Part shown: in pieces, positions 53,316 through 62,986 of the stretch
Layout: every line of letters begins with the position of its first letter
How positions within the stretch are numbered: the stretch's first letter is position 1
Assembly (NCBI GenBank): GCA_963742925.1
Contig: CAVUNV010000008.1
Location: 124,001 to 188,000 of the forward strand
Length of the DNA stretch: 64,000 nucleotides
Reading direction: 5' to 3'
Origin: PALSA-612 sp963742925
Lineage (GTDB): Bacteria > Actinomycetota > Thermoleophilia > Gaiellales > Gaiellaceae
Notes under the pieces: generated by a model
Database searches by the model: none
Seen by the model: the letters and a program-made list of their open reading frames with translations, nothing else
What the model was told of the DNA's origin: nothing
Made by a program: the position numbers and the translations under genes

Positions 53316-54500
53316 GTGACCTTCCTCCCGCTCCAGGGCATCCGCGTCGTCGATGTGACGACCTCGCTCGCCGGGCCGTACTGCACCGAGGTGCTCGGTG
53401 CGCTCGGCGCGGACGTGATCAAGATCGAGCCGCCCGGCACCGGCGACGAGGCGCGCACCTGGGGACCGCCGTTCCAGGACGGCGAGAGCACGCTGTTTCT
53501 GGCCATGAACGCCAGCAAGCGATCGGTCGGTATCAACCTCCGGCACGGTCGGAACGTCCTGCTCCGCCTCGTCGAGCAGGCCGACGTGTTCGTCCAGAGC
53601 CTGCGCCCCGGGCTCGCGGACGAGCGGGGGCTCGGGTCCGGGGAGCTCCTCGAGCTCAACCCCCGGCTCGTCTACTGCTCGATCAACGCCTTCGGCCGCA
53701 GCGGCCCCTGGAGCAACCGGCCCGGCTACGACCCGCTGATGCAGGCTGCCGGCGGCATCCTCAGCGTGACCGGTGAGCCCGGCCGGTCGGGCGTTCGGGT
53801 CGGCGTGTCGATCATCGACCAGGGGACCGGCGTCTGGGCAGCACTCGGCATCCTCGCCGCGCTGATGGAGCGGCAGCAGACCGGACGCGGCCGCGTCGTC
53901 GACGTCGCCCTCTACGAGACTGCGGTGTCGCTGCTCTCCTACCAGATCGCCGGCTACCTGGCGAGCGGCGAGCTTCCCGGACGGTGGGGAACGGGATTCG
54001 CCTCGATCGCGCCGTACCAGGTGTTCCAGACGAGCGACGGCGAGCTCATGGTGGCGGCCGGCAACGACCGGCTGTTCGCGGCGCTCGCCGAGGCGGCGGG
54101 GGCGCCCGAGCTCGCCTCCGATCCGCGCTTCGTGACGAACGCCGACCGCGTCCGCCACCGGGAGACCCTGTCGGAGCTGCTTGCGGAGCGGCTCGTCCTC
54201 GAGTCCAGCAAGGTGTGGCTGGAGCGTCTGGGGCAGGCGGGAGTGCCGGTCGCCCCCGTGCAGGACGTCGGGCAGGTCGTCGTGCACGAGCAGACGCAGG
54301 CGAGCGGCATCCTCCAGGAGATGCCGGAAGGCCTGGAGCTGGTCGCGATGCCGCTGCTGATGGGAGGCGAGCGCGTGCTGCACCGCTCGCCGGCGCCCGC
54401 ACTCGGCGCGCACACGGCGGAAGTTCTCGCCGAGGCCGGCTACTCCGGGCAGGAGATCGACGAGCTGTCTGCGGCGGGCGCGATCAGTCTGGATCGTTAG
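53316..54500 (+). CDS. CaiB/BaiF-type CoA transferase
   Basis: 394-aa class III CoA transferase: G-I-R-V-V-D-V-T-T-S-L-A-G-P-Y-C at the start, E-P-P-G-T-G-D-E-A-R, N-A-S-K-R-S-V-G-I-N-L, F-G-R-S-G-P-W-S-N-R-P-G-Y-D with the catalytic Asp region (Y-D-P-L-M-Q-A), and the C-terminal E-M-P-E-G. It moves CoA between carboxylic acids; the substrate cannot be told. GTG start, divergent from the DUF255 gene. The next gene follows at 10 nt. Confidence 0.88.
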   Translation: MTFLPLQGIRVVDVTTSLAGPYCTEVLGALGADVIKIEPPGTGDEARTWGPPFQDGESTLFLAMNASKRSVGINLRHGRNVLLRLVEQADVFVQSLRPGLADERGLGSGELLELNPRLVYCSINAFGRSGPWSNRPGYDPLMQAAGGILSVTGEPGRSGVRVGVSIIDQGTGVWAALGILAALMERQQTGRGRVVDVALYETAVSLLSYQIAGYLASGELPGRWGTGFASIAPYQVFQTSDGELMVAAGNDRLFAALAEAAGAPELASDPRFVTNADRVRHRETLSELLAERLVLESSKVWLERLGQAGVPVAPVQDVGQVVVHEQTQASGILQEMPEGLELVAMPLLMGGERVLHRSPAPALGAHTAEVLAEAGYSGQEIDELSAAGAISLDR

Positions 54501-54510
54501 GATCCCGAGC

Positions 54511-55599
54511 GTGGGCGTGAAGGTTCTGGTCGGCACCCGCAAGGGGCTCTTCTTCCTGACGAGCGACGACGCGCGACGCGACTGGCAGGTCGACGGGCCG
54601 GTGCTGACCGGATGGGAGATCATGCACGCCGCCCACGACCCGCGCGACGGCGCGCTCTACGCCTGCTCGAGCAACTTCGTCTACAGCGCCACCGTCCACA
54701 AGTCCACCGACGGCGGCGAGACCTGGGAGCGCTCGGAGCAGATCGGCCTGCCGGAGGAGAGCGGCCTGAAGCTCGAGAAGCTCTGGCACGTCCGGCCGGG
54801 CCACCCCGATCGTCCGAACGAGCTCTGGCTCGGCGGCACGCCCGCCGCCCTGTTCCGCTCGCAGGACTCCGGCCAGACGTGGGAGCCCGTCAAGGGCATC
54901 CTCGAGCACCCGACGCGCGAGCGCTGGAACCCCGGCGCCGGCGGCCTGTGCTGCCACACGATCCAGCTCGACCCGTCCGACCCCGACCGGCTCGTCATCG
55001 CCATCTCGGCGGCGGGGGCGTTCAGAACCGACGACGGCGGCGAGAGCTGGCATCCGAAGAACAAGGACGTCGCCGCCGACTTCTATCCCGACGACCCGTA
55101 TCCCGAGGTCGGCCAGTGCGTCCACAAGCTGCTCGTCCATCCGCAACGGCCCGAGCGGTACTGGCAGCAGAACCACTGCGGTGTCTACCGCTCCGACGAC
55201 CGGGGCGACACCTGGGAGCGGCTCGACGGAAACGGCCTGCCGAGCGACTTCGGCTTTCCGATCCTGATCGACCCGCACGACCCGGACACCGCGCTCGTGA
55301 TCCCGGAGGAGGGCGCGATGAACCGCGTCACCGTCGGTGGGAAGCTCGGCGTCTACAGGACGCGCGACGCCGGCGCCACCTGGCAGCTCGCCTCCGACGG
55401 GCTACCCGACCATGCCTGGTCGGTGATCCTCCGCGAGGCCTCCGCGTCCGACTCGCTCGACCCGGCCGGGTTCTACTTCGGTACCCAGGGCGGCAGCGTC
55501 TACGTCTCGCCGAGCACGGGCGACGACTGGCTCTGCGCCGCAAGCGACCTGCCGCCGGTGCTGTCGGTGGAAGTCGCCCCCGGAGAGGTGGCCGGCTAG
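54511..55599 (+). CDS. BNR/sialidase-like beta-propeller protein
   Basis: 362-aa protein with repeated Asp-box (BNR) motifs: S-T-D-G-G-E-T-W, S-Q-D-S-G-Q-T-W, T-D-D-G-G-E-S-W, S-D-D-R-G-D-T-W, T-R-D-A-G-A-T-W, which mark a propeller fold as in sialidases and Vps10-like proteins. No signal peptide, and no arginine triad could be assigned, so sialidase activity is not claimed. Co-directional with the CoA transferase and the MoaD-like gene 4 nt downstream. Confidence 0.8.
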   Translation: MGVKVLVGTRKGLFFLTSDDARRDWQVDGPVLTGWEIMHAAHDPRDGALYACSSNFVYSATVHKSTDGGETWERSEQIGLPEESGLKLEKLWHVRPGHPDRPNELWLGGTPAALFRSQDSGQTWEPVKGILEHPTRERWNPGAGGLCCHTIQLDPSDPDRLVIAISAAGAFRTDDGGESWHPKNKDVAADFYPDDPYPEVGQCVHKLLVHPQRPERYWQQNHCGVYRSDDRGDTWERLDGNGLPSDFGFPILIDPHDPDTALVIPEEGAMNRVTVGGKLGVYRTRDAGATWQLASDGLPDHAWSVILREASASDSLDPAGFYFGTQGGSVYVSPSTGDDWLCAASDLPPVLSVEVAPGEVAG

Positions 55600-55603
55600 C
55601 AGC

Positions 55604-55861
55604 GTGGTCGTCGTCGTCCTCCCCTCGTTGCTCGCACGCGAGGCGGGCGGGCAGAAGCAGATCGAGGTGGACGCGGCCACCGTCGGTGACGCGCTCCGCG
55701 CGCTCCCGGTCGCCGACCTGCTCTTCGACGAGCGCGGCGAGCTGCGGCGGCTCGTCAACGTCTACGTCGACGGGACCGACGTCCGTGACGGCGCCGGCGT
55801 CGAGGCAACGCTGTCCGGCGGTGAGACCGTGCTCGTCCTCCAGGCCGTCGCGGGCGGCTAG
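55604..55861 (+). CDS. MoaD/ThiS-family small protein
   Basis: 85-aa ubiquitin-like sulfur-carrier-type protein: beta-grasp pattern I-E-V-D-A-A-T-V-G-D-A-L-R-A-L, R-L-V-N-V-Y-V-D-G-T-D-V, S-G-G-E-T-V-L-V-L-Q-A-V and a C-terminal Gly-Gly tail that would be thiocarboxylated. The adjacent BNR-like protein is often found with such MoaD-like proteins in actinobacteria (recollection, not checked). It ends in the CTAG that is also the stop of the convergent CGNR gene. Confidence 0.8.
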   Translation: MVVVVLPSLLAREAGGQKQIEVDAATVGDALRALPVADLLFDERGELRRLVNVYVDGTDVRDGAGVEATLSGGETVLVLQAVAGG

Positions 55862-56397
55862 CCCTTGGACCCGGCGGCGTGCCGCGCACGGTAGGCGCGT
55901 GTCTTGGTGCGGTTGCCGCAGAGCTGCATCGAGCACCAGCTGGCGGAGCGATTCTTCGAGTAGTCGTAGAACGACCAGCGGCAGTGGTGGTTCCGGCAGC
56001 ACTTGAGGCGCAGCCAGCTGCCGTCGAGCATCGCCAGAAACGAGGCCGCGAGCACGTGCCCCACGGCGCCGTCGCTTCCGGGGGCCCGGACGACGAGCTC
56101 GCGACGTGCCAGGTCGATCGAGAACGAGGCCGCATCGGCGGCGGCGGCAAGAACCGGCCAGGGCTCGCTCTCGACTGGTTGGCGGTTGTTGGCGTAGAGG
56201 AGCTCGCGGAGCGCCTCGCGCACGACGCGGGCGCGGTCGAGGTCATGCCGGGAGGCAGTCACGCCCTGCTGCTCGAACCAGGCCGCGAGCCAGTCGTCCC
56301 TGTTCTCGAGATTGGTCGTGTTCACGAACTGCTGCACCAGCCGCAGCGGCTCGGGCGCCGCGTTCGGAACGTCGTACCGTGGTGCTTTGCTTGTCAT
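55858..56397 (-). CDS. CGNR zinc-finger protein (ABATE domain)
   Basis: 179-aa predicted regulator: N-terminal helical ABATE-like stress domain (F-V-N-T-T-N-L-E-N-R-D-D-W-L; D-L-D-R-A-R-V-V-R-E-A-L-R) and a C-terminal zinc finger of CGNR type (L-K-C-C-R-N-H-H-C-R-W-S-F-Y-D ... W-C-S-M-Q-L-C-G-N-R). Such proteins are putative transcription regulators. The start shares a short divergent promoter region with the ABC exporter at 56436, so it may regulate it. Confidence 0.85.
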   Translation of the reverse strand: MTSKAPRYDVPNAAPEPLRLVQQFVNTTNLENRDDWLAAWFEQQGVTASRHDLDRARVVREALRELLYANNRQPVESEPWPVLAAAADAASFSIDLARRELVVRAPGSDGAVGHVLAASFLAMLDGSWLRLKCCRNHHCRWSFYDYSKNRSASWCSMQLCGNRTKTRAYRARHAAGSKG

Positions 56398-56417
56398 GCC
56401 TGCGACACCAGTATAGT
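56391..56417 (+). promoter_or_regulatory. Candidate promoter of the ABC exporter
   Basis: TTGTCA (56391-56396) and TATAGT (56412-56417) are near-consensus boxes, though the 15-nt spacer is short (TTGCTT at 56387 would give 19). The -10 lies 18 nt before the ATG, and no Shine-Dalgarno sequence is seen, so the mRNA may be nearly leaderless. Confidence 0.4.
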
Positions 56418-56435
56418 CTCTTCACCGGTTATGCC

Positions 56436-59400
56436 ATGAGGAGATTTCTCTATCCCGTGCGACTCGCGAGCGCGCGCCTGCGACATCGTCCCGGTCTCGC
56501 CCTCCTCGTCGGGCTCGGCGTCGCCGTCGGGGCCGGTGCGCTCGCGGCAGTCCTGGCCGGCAGCCTGGTTGCCCAGGACCGGGCGCTCGGGAGAGACCTG
56601 GAGCGCCTCGACCCGGCGCAGCACGTCCTCCGGGTCTCGTGGGGCGGCGTGCCGGGTCAGACCCGCGAGCGCTTCTCCGCGCTCGACTCCGTCGCGACGA
56701 GATCCCTCGGCACGCTCGCCCACCGGCCTCCGTTCGCGACCGCAGTCTTCCGCGAGAGCACGATCGGCGGCGCGATCACCGATCTGACCGCGATCGACGG
56801 AGTCCGGAACTGGGTACGGCTCCGATCGGGCCGGTATCCGCGGGAGTGCCGGCCGAGCCGCTGCGAGCTGATCCAGGTCGGCGGCCGCGGCGCCGTGCCG
56901 TCGGATCCGTCCCTCCACCTCGTCGTCGTCGGCACCGGCACGCTCGTCTCGGACCTCCCGCTCGGCAACGACGTCGGCGTGAAGCTCAACCCGGCCGTCG
57001 AGCAGGCGGCGACGTACCACGCGGCGAAGGCCGTGCCCATCCTGGTCGCGAACGGCGTCTCGGCGCTCGCCGCAGCGCCGTTCACGTCCGACCTCTACCG
57101 CTCGTACGGCTGGATCGTCCCGCTGCAGCGTGGCGACGTGCACGCCTGGAACGTCGGAAGCTTCCAGTCGCGTGTGACGCGAGCCCAGTCCCAGCTCCAG
57201 TCGGCGTCGGAGTTCTTCGCGCTCGAGGCTCCCGTCGACGCCGTCCAGGCGGCGAGCGACTCGAGCACCGTCGCCGGGCGGCGACTGCTGCTGATCGGCG
57301 GTGAGGCGGCGGCGCTCCTGCTCGCCTTCGCCCTGCTCGCCGCCGCGAGCGGGAGCCGCCGGAACCAGGCGGCGATGCGGCGGCTGACCTGGCTGGGCGC
57401 CAACCCGACGCAGCGCGGGCTCGTGTTCGCAGTGGAGGCGATCACGATCGCGGTGGTCGGCTCGGTGATCGGCTGGACGATCGGCGCCGCCGTCGCGGCC
57501 GGCATCGCCGACGCGGCGGGCTCGCCCGCGGGGGCCGTGCTGCGGCATTCGGTCTTCTCCTGGGCGGGCATCGCCGCCCTCGCGGGCCTGGCGGTGGCAT
57601 CCGCGCTCGTGCTGCTGATGTCGCTCTGGCGGCCGCAGAGGACGAGTCGGGCCGCTGACCGTGACGGCGATCGACGTCGCCGCCCTGGGCGCGCTCGTCG
57701 CCGTCGTGCTCGCCCTCGTCCGCGGCAGCGCCGACTCGGCGTCGATCGCGCAGGAACAGGGAACCGGCGTCGTCCTCCTGCTCTTGCCCGGCCTCGTAGC
57801 CTTCATCGCGGCGGTGCTCTGCGTCAGGTTGCTCCCGCCGGCGCTCCGGCTGCTCGAGCGGCTGTCGCGGCACTCAGTTCTCCCGCTCCGCCTCGCGTCC
57901 GTCTCGCTCGCGCGCAACCCCGGGCGGAGCGCGATCGCCGTCTCGTTCCTGGTCGTCTCGATCGGCCTCGCTTCCTTTGCGGCCGCTTACCGCTCGACCC
58001 TGACGCGCAACCAGTCCGACGAGGCCGCCTATTCGGTGCCGCTCGCCGCCACGTTGCAGGAGGACTTCACCCAGGGGGTCTACCCGCTCGACGCGGCGCC
58101 GCTCGGCGCCTACGCGAAGCTCGGCCCCGGAGTCACGGCTTATCCGGTCACGCGCGTGGTCGGTGACACCTCGGGCGGTGGTCAACTGGGCACGACGATC
58201 CTCGGCGTACCCTCGTCCGCGATCGCCAGATTGCACTGGAGGAGCGACTTCTCCTCGATCGGCCGCTCGCAGCTTGCAAGCCGCCTGCAGCCTCACATCC
58301 GTGTCGCGATCGGCGGGCTCCGCATACCCGCCGGCTCGCGGCGGCTGCTGCTCCCGGTTCGGATCGACGGCGATGCGATCGCGATCTCGGCGAGCATCGA
58401 GACACGCGAGGGCGACTTCGAGCAGATCGACTTCGGCCGCACGCAGATCGGGTACTTCGGCTCCACGAGGGCCGCCACCACCCGCCTGCTTCCTGCGAAG
58501 CTCCCGCCCGATGCAGGCGGCGGGCTGGTCACGGGCTTCGCCTTCGACCTTCCGACGACGGGGACGCGAGTGTTCGTGCCGCAGCTCCAGGGCGCGCTCG
58601 CGCTCGGACGGCTGCGCGCCGTCGGCCCGGGTGTCGCGTCGACCCTGCCCGCGTACACGAGCTGGATCGGCGTCAACGGGGCGCACCCCGTCCACTCGGG
58701 CACAGCGGGGACGCTGATTCGCTATGTGATCACCCCCGCCCTCCAGACGCGCTTCCGCCCGCGCGAGCCGAGCGACGGCCCGCCGATCCCGGTCGTGGTC
58801 TCGCCGAACCTGGCTTCGGCCGCGGGGCCGGACGGGATCCTGCCTGTGCAGATCGTCGACCAGCAGTTCCTCACCAGGGTGGTCGGCGTCGCACGCCGCT
58901 TCCCCACGCTCACCGGCAGCTTCGTGATCGCCGATCAGCGCTGGCTGAGCGGCGTGCTGAACGGCGAGGTGCCGGGCTCGGCCCAGGTCGAAGAGGTCTG
59001 GGTGGACGGAGGGCGCAATCCCGGCCGGGTCGACGCGGCACTTACCCGCGCACCGTTCGATCGCCTCCAGCTGCAGACCCGTGCCGGCGCCGCCGCGGCG
59101 CTGAGCGCCGACCCACTCAGCCGCGGGACGCTCATCACGCTCGGCGCTGCGGCGATCGTCGCGCTCGCCCTGGCACTCGGCGGATTGCTGCTCGCGGTGA
59201 TCAGCGACCTCCGCGACGAGCGTGGCGAGCTCCACGAGCTCGAGGCGCAGGGAGCCTCGCCGGCCGATCTGCGGCGGCTGCTCCGGCTGCGGGCGCTCGT
59301 CGTCGCCACGGTCGGCGTTGTCGGCGGCCTGGCCACCGGCGCGGTCCTGAGCACCCTCGTCGTCAGCGTCGTCAGGCTGACCGCGGGCGCCGACACGCCG

Positions 59401-59547
59401 GTTCCCCCGCTCCGCCTCGACATCGACTGGACGCTGCTCACCGTCGCCCTCGTCGCGTACGCCGTTGCGGCTGCGGCACTGGTCGGGCTGGTCACCTGGT
59501 CGGCCTTCCGCTCCCCGGTCGCCTCGACCGCCGAGGCCGCCACATGA
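56436..59547 (+). CDS. FtsX-type ABC transporter permease (one frameshift)
   Basis: About 1036 aa after one correction. N-terminal membrane helix (L-A-L-L-V-G-L-G-V-A-V-G-A-G-A-L), a large extracytoplasmic domain, three helices at about 290-400, then after the break a second half with several helices, another extracytoplasmic domain and the C-terminal FtsX helices (I-V-A-L-A-L-A-L-G-G-L-L-L-A-V; E-L-E-A-Q-G-A-S-P-A-D-L-R). This is the MacB/LolC-like large exporter pattern. The frame breaks at GGG 57649-57651; dropping one G gives continuous S-R-P-L-T-V-T-A-I-D-V-A. Coupled to the ATPase by an ATGA overlap. Substrate unknown; lipids or peptides are typical. Confidence 0.85.
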
Positions 59548-61112
59548 TGAGCCCGGCGAACGCGATCGAAGCCCGCGACCTGTTCCGCATCTACGACTCG
59601 CCGGGCGGGAACGCCGCCGCGCTCCAGGGCCTGACGCTGTCCGTCCGGGACGGGGAGATCCTGGTCGTGCTCGGCCCGAGCGGGTCGGGGAAGACGACGC
59701 TGCTTCGAATCCTCGCCGGCCTCGACCGTCCCTCGGCCGGGCGGGCGCTGGTCCTCGGGACCGATCTCGCGGGACTGTCCTCACGCGCGCTCGCCCGCTA
59801 CCGCGCGGCGCAGACCGGCTACGCCGACCAGCACTACTCGCGCGCCCTGGCACCCGAGCTGTCCGCCCGCGAGCTCGTCGGCCTCCGCCTCGGGCTCGAG
59901 GGAGCGACACGGGCCGAGCGCGGACGGCGGGCCGACGAGCTGCTCGAGCGGGTCGGCCTCGCAGACAAGCGGGATTCCCGCCCGTACGAGCTCTCGGGCG
60001 GCGAGCAGCAGCGCGTCGTGGTCTGCGCCGCTGTCGCGCACCGGCCGCGACTGCTCTTTGCGGACGAGCCGACGGGCGAGCTCGACCACGCAAGCGCCGG
60101 GCTCCTTTACGAAGTGCTCGGCGAGCTGGCCCGTGCCGAGCAGTGCACCACCGTCATCGTCAGCCACGATCCCGAGTCGGCGTCCATCGCCGATCGGATC
60201 GTCCACGTTCGCGACGGGCGGCTCTCGGCCGAGTGGGCCCGCGAGGACGGCGAGGACGCATCGATCGTCGTCGGCCGCGGGGGCTGGTTGCGATTGCCCG
60301 AGGAGCTGCTGCGCCGGGCGGGCGTCGGCCGTCGAGCCGCAGCCCGGTTCGCGGCCGGTGAGATCGTGATCGCGCCCGTGGAGCAGCCTGAGCACGAGAA
60401 GGGCAAGGCCGCGGCAGGCCTGCCTCCTGCGTCGACCGGCGAGCGGGTCGCCGAGCTCGGCGGCGTGAGGAAGGCTTTTGCGTCGAGGCCCCCGGTCTTC
60501 GACGGCTTCACCGCGGCGTTCCCCTCGGGCCGTCTCACCGCCGTCACCGGCCGCTCCGGCTCCGGCAAGACGACGCTGCTCCGCCTGCTCGCCGGGCTCG
60601 AGCTCCCCGACGACGGAGAGGTGGTCCTGCTCGGCACGCTGATCTCCTCGCTCGGCCGGGCCGAGCGCGCTGCGTTCCGCCGCGACCACGTCGGCGTCGT
60701 CGGCCAGGACGCGCAGCTGGTCGAGTTCCTGACCGCGGCCGAGAATGTCGCGCTCGGCCTCTCGCTCCGCGGCGTCACGGCCGACGATGCCGCCGCTCCC
60801 GCCCGCGAGGCGCTCGAGGCGGTCGGCCTCGGCGAGCTCGTCGACCGGCGCGCGAACGAGCTCTCCGCCGGCGAGCGCGAGCGGGTCGCGATCGCTCGGG
60901 CGATCGCGGTCCGACCGGCGGTGCTGCTCGCCGACGAGCCGACGGCCCGTCTCGACGAAGCGAATGCGCGGGCTGTCGCCGAGCTGCTCGGCCGGCTCGC
61001 CCACGAGTCCGGCACCGCCGTCGTATGCGCCACGCACGACGTGGCCGTGATCGACCAGGCCGACTCCGAGCTGACGCTCGGCGCGACGGTCGCTCCGCCC
61101 GTCCGCGCCTGA
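59544..61112 (+). CDS. Tandem two-domain ABC ATPase
   Basis: 522-aa protein with two complete MacB/LolD-type ATPase domains. First: Walker A G-P-S-G-S-G-K-T-T near residue 47, signature L-S-G-G-E-Q-Q-R, Walker B L-L-F-A-D-E-P-T-G-E-L-D, H-loop S-H-D. Second: Walker A G-R-S-G-S-G-K-T-T, signature L-S-A-G-E-R-E-R, Walker B L-L-A-D-E-P-T-A-R-L-D, H-loop T-H-D. A 60-residue linker joins them. It energises the permease with which it is translationally coupled; a tandem ATPase suits a permease that has two FtsX halves in one chain. Confidence 0.9.
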   Translation: MMSPANAIEARDLFRIYDSPGGNAAALQGLTLSVRDGEILVVLGPSGSGKTTLLRILAGLDRPSAGRALVLGTDLAGLSSRALARYRAAQTGYADQHYSRALAPELSARELVGLRLGLEGATRAERGRRADELLERVGLADKRDSRPYELSGGEQQRVVVCAAVAHRPRLLFADEPTGELDHASAGLLYEVLGELARAEQCTTVIVSHDPESASIADRIVHVRDGRLSAEWAREDGEDASIVVGRGGWLRLPEELLRRAGVGRRAAARFAAGEIVIAPVEQPEHEKGKAAAGLPPASTGERVAELGGVRKAFASRPPVFDGFTAAFPSGRLTAVTGRSGSGKTTLLRLLAGLELPDDGEVVLLGTLISSLGRAERAAFRRDHVGVVGQDAQLVEFLTAAENVALGLSLRGVTADDAAAPAREALEAVGLGELVDRRANELSAGERERVAIARAIAVRPAVLLADEPTARLDEANARAVAELLGRLAHESGTAVVCATHDVAVIDQADSELTLGATVAPPVRA

Positions 61113-61193
61113 ATTTCTACGCAATTGGCACGAGCCGGTGCCACCTCCGCGCAGGTTTTCGGGTTACGCTCTCGGCGTGGGTGGAGGGTGTGG

Positions 61194-61215
61194 CCCCACC
61201 CACGATTGGGTGGGG
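61194..61215. terminator. Bidirectional hairpin between convergent operons
   Basis: CCCCACCC (61194-61201) and GGGTGGGG (61208-61215) form an 8-bp stem with loop ACGATT, between the ABC exporter (stop 61112) and nadA (stop 61248). Additional palindromes GGCAC/GTGCC (61127-61143) and GCCGG/CCGGC lie on each side. There is no T-tract. Confidence 0.55.
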
Positions 61216-61247
61216 TGTGCGCCGGCCCCTGACCGGCCGCGGCTCTT

Positions 61248-62183
61248 CTAGACGATTGCGACCATGCGCTCGATCGCGCCGCGGGCGCGCTCGGCGATCT
61301 CGGGCTCGACCGTGACGACGTACTTCCAGTCGCGGAGCGAGTCGCGCAGCTTCTCGAGCGTGATCATCTTCATGTACTTGCAGATCGCCTTCTCGGAGAC
61401 GGCCTCGAAGCGCTTCTCCGGCGCCTCCTTCTGCAGGCGGTGGATGATGCCGGTCTCGGTGGCGATCAGGAAGCGCTCCTTCGGCGAGGCCTTGGCGAAC
61501 TTGACCATGCCCTCCGTGGACAGGATGTGCGTCCGGTCGTTCGCGAAGGCCATGCACTGGCTGGCGCAGCCGCACTCCGGGTGGACGAGCAGCTCGGCGT
61601 CGGGTGCCTCGGCCTGCCAGCGCTCGATGTCCGCCGGGCGGATTCCCGCGTGCACGTGGCACTCGCCGAGCCAGACGTGGAGCTTCCGGCCGGTGACGCG
61701 TTCGAGCCACATCCCGAGGAACATGTCCGGACAGAACAGGATCTCTTGCTCGGGAGGGATCGCCTCGATCACGGCCTTCGCGTTCCCGGACGTGCAGCAG
61801 TAGTCGGTCTCGGCCTTGACCTCGGCCGTCGTGTTGACGTACGAGACGACCACCGCGCCGGGGTGCTCCGCCTTCCAGGCGCGCAGCTGGTCGGCGGTGA
61901 TCGAGGCGGCGAGCGAGCATCCGGCGTCGGGATCCGGGATCAGCACGGTCTTGTCCGGGGACAGGATCGCCGCCGTCTCGGCCATGAAGTGGACGCCGCA
62001 GAAGACGATCGCGGAGGCCTCCGTGGCCGCGGCCTCCCGGGACAGGCCGAGCGAGTCGCCGACGTAGTCGGCCACGTCCTGCACCTCCGGCACCTGGTAG
62101 TTGTGGGCGAGGATGACGGCGTCGCGCTGTCGCGCCAGGGTCTTGATCTCGTCCTGCATGGTGGTGAGCTCGAGCGTGGTCAC
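61248..62183 (-). CDS. nadA: Quinolinate synthase
   Basis: 311-aa 4Fe-4S enzyme condensing iminoaspartate with dihydroxyacetone phosphate to quinolinate. Start region I-L-A-H-N-Y-Q-V-P-E-V-Q-D-V-A-D-Y-V-G-D-S-L; cluster cysteines in D-P-D-A-G-C-S-L-A, H-P-E-C-G-C and A-I-C-K-Y-M; T-E-T-G near residue 215. GTG start overlaps the nadC stop. Last gene of nadBCA. Confidence 0.95.
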   Translation of the reverse strand: MTTLELTTMQDEIKTLARQRDAVILAHNYQVPEVQDVADYVGDSLGLSREAAATEASAIVFCGVHFMAETAAILSPDKTVLIPDPDAGCSLAASITADQLRAWKAEHPGAVVVSYVNTTAEVKAETDYCCTSGNAKAVIEAIPPEQEILFCPDMFLGMWLERVTGRKLHVWLGECHVHAGIRPADIERWQAEAPDAELLVHPECGCASQCMAFANDRTHILSTEGMVKFAKASPKERFLIATETGIIHRLQKEAPEKRFEAVSEKAICKYMKMITLEKLRDSLRDWKYVVTVEPEIAERARGAIERMVAIV

Positions 62184-62986
62184 AAGACCTCCAGGGAGAC
62201 GTCGAGGGCACGCGCCGAATGGGTCAGCGCGCCCACGGAGATGAAGTCGACACCGGTCTCGGCGACGGAGCGGACGTTCTCGAGCGTGATACCGCCGGAT
62301 GCCTCAGTCTCGGCGCGGCCGTCCACGAGGGCGACGGCGGCCCGAAGCTGGTCGGTGCTCATGTTGTCGAGCAAGACCCGGTCGGCCCCTGCCTCCAGGG
62401 CCTCGGCGACCTGATCGAGCGTGTCGCACTCGACCTCGACGGGGAGGCCCGTGGTGCGCGCGCGGGCGACCGCCTGGCCGATCGATGCGACGAGCCGCAG
62501 GTGGTTGTCCTTGATCAGCACGCCGTCGTGGAGGCCGAGGCGATGATTCGTCCCGCCGCCGCAACGCACCGCCTGCTTCTCGAGCTCGCGTAGGCCGGGC
62601 GTCGTCTTGCGCGTGTCGAGGATCGTGGCATCGGTGCCCTCGATGGCATCCACGTACCGCCGCGTGAGCGTGGCGATGCCCGAGAGCCGCCCGAGCAGGT
62701 TGAGCGCGAGCCGCTCGGCGCTCAGAACGCCTCCGGCGGGGCCTTCGACGCGCGCCACCTCGCCCGGCTCGACGCGATCGCCGTCGGCGGCCAACGGCTC
62801 CAGTCGAGCGCCCAGAGCCTCGAACACCGCCGCGGCGACCTCGAGCCCGCAGACGACACCCGGCTCCTTGACGACGATCCGCGCGGCGCAGACCGCGTCC
62901 TCGTCGATCACCGCCTCGCTGGTCACGTCGCCGGCGCCCACGTCCTCGGCGAGCCAGGAACGGATGTCGAGGGAGGTCAGCTCCAT
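62180..62986 (-). CDS. nadC: Nicotinate-nucleotide diphosphorylase (quinolinate phosphoribosyltransferase)
   Basis: 268-aa enzyme that turns quinolinate and PRPP into nicotinate mononucleotide. Motifs: E-D-V-G-A-G-D-V-T-S near the start; L-N-L-L-G-R-L-S-G-I-A-T; D-T-R-K-T-T-P-G-L-R; R-C-G-G-G-T-N-H-R-L-G-L-H-D; V-E-V-E-C-D; E-A-S-G-G-I-T-L. All PRPP/quinolinate residues visible. Overlaps nadB by 10 nt and nadA by 4 nt: a compact operon. Confidence 0.95.
   Translation of the reverse strand: MELTSLDIRSWLAEDVGAGDVTSEAVIDEDAVCAARIVVKEPGVVCGLEVAAAVFEALGARLEPLAADGDRVEPGEVARVEGPAGGVLSAERLALNLLGRLSGIATLTRRYVDAIEGTDATILDTRKTTPGLRELEKQAVRCGGGTNHRLGLHDGVLIKDNHLRLVASIGQAVARARTTGLPVEVECDTLDQVAEALEAGADRVLLDNMSTDQLRAAVALVDGRAETEASGGITLENVRSVAETGVDFISVGALTHSARALDVSLEVL

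Noticed and set aside
57661..59547. ABC permease second half as an independent gene
   Set aside because: There is no ribosome binding site. The sequence continues the first half in a frame one base off, and the combined length matches large FtsX-type permeases.
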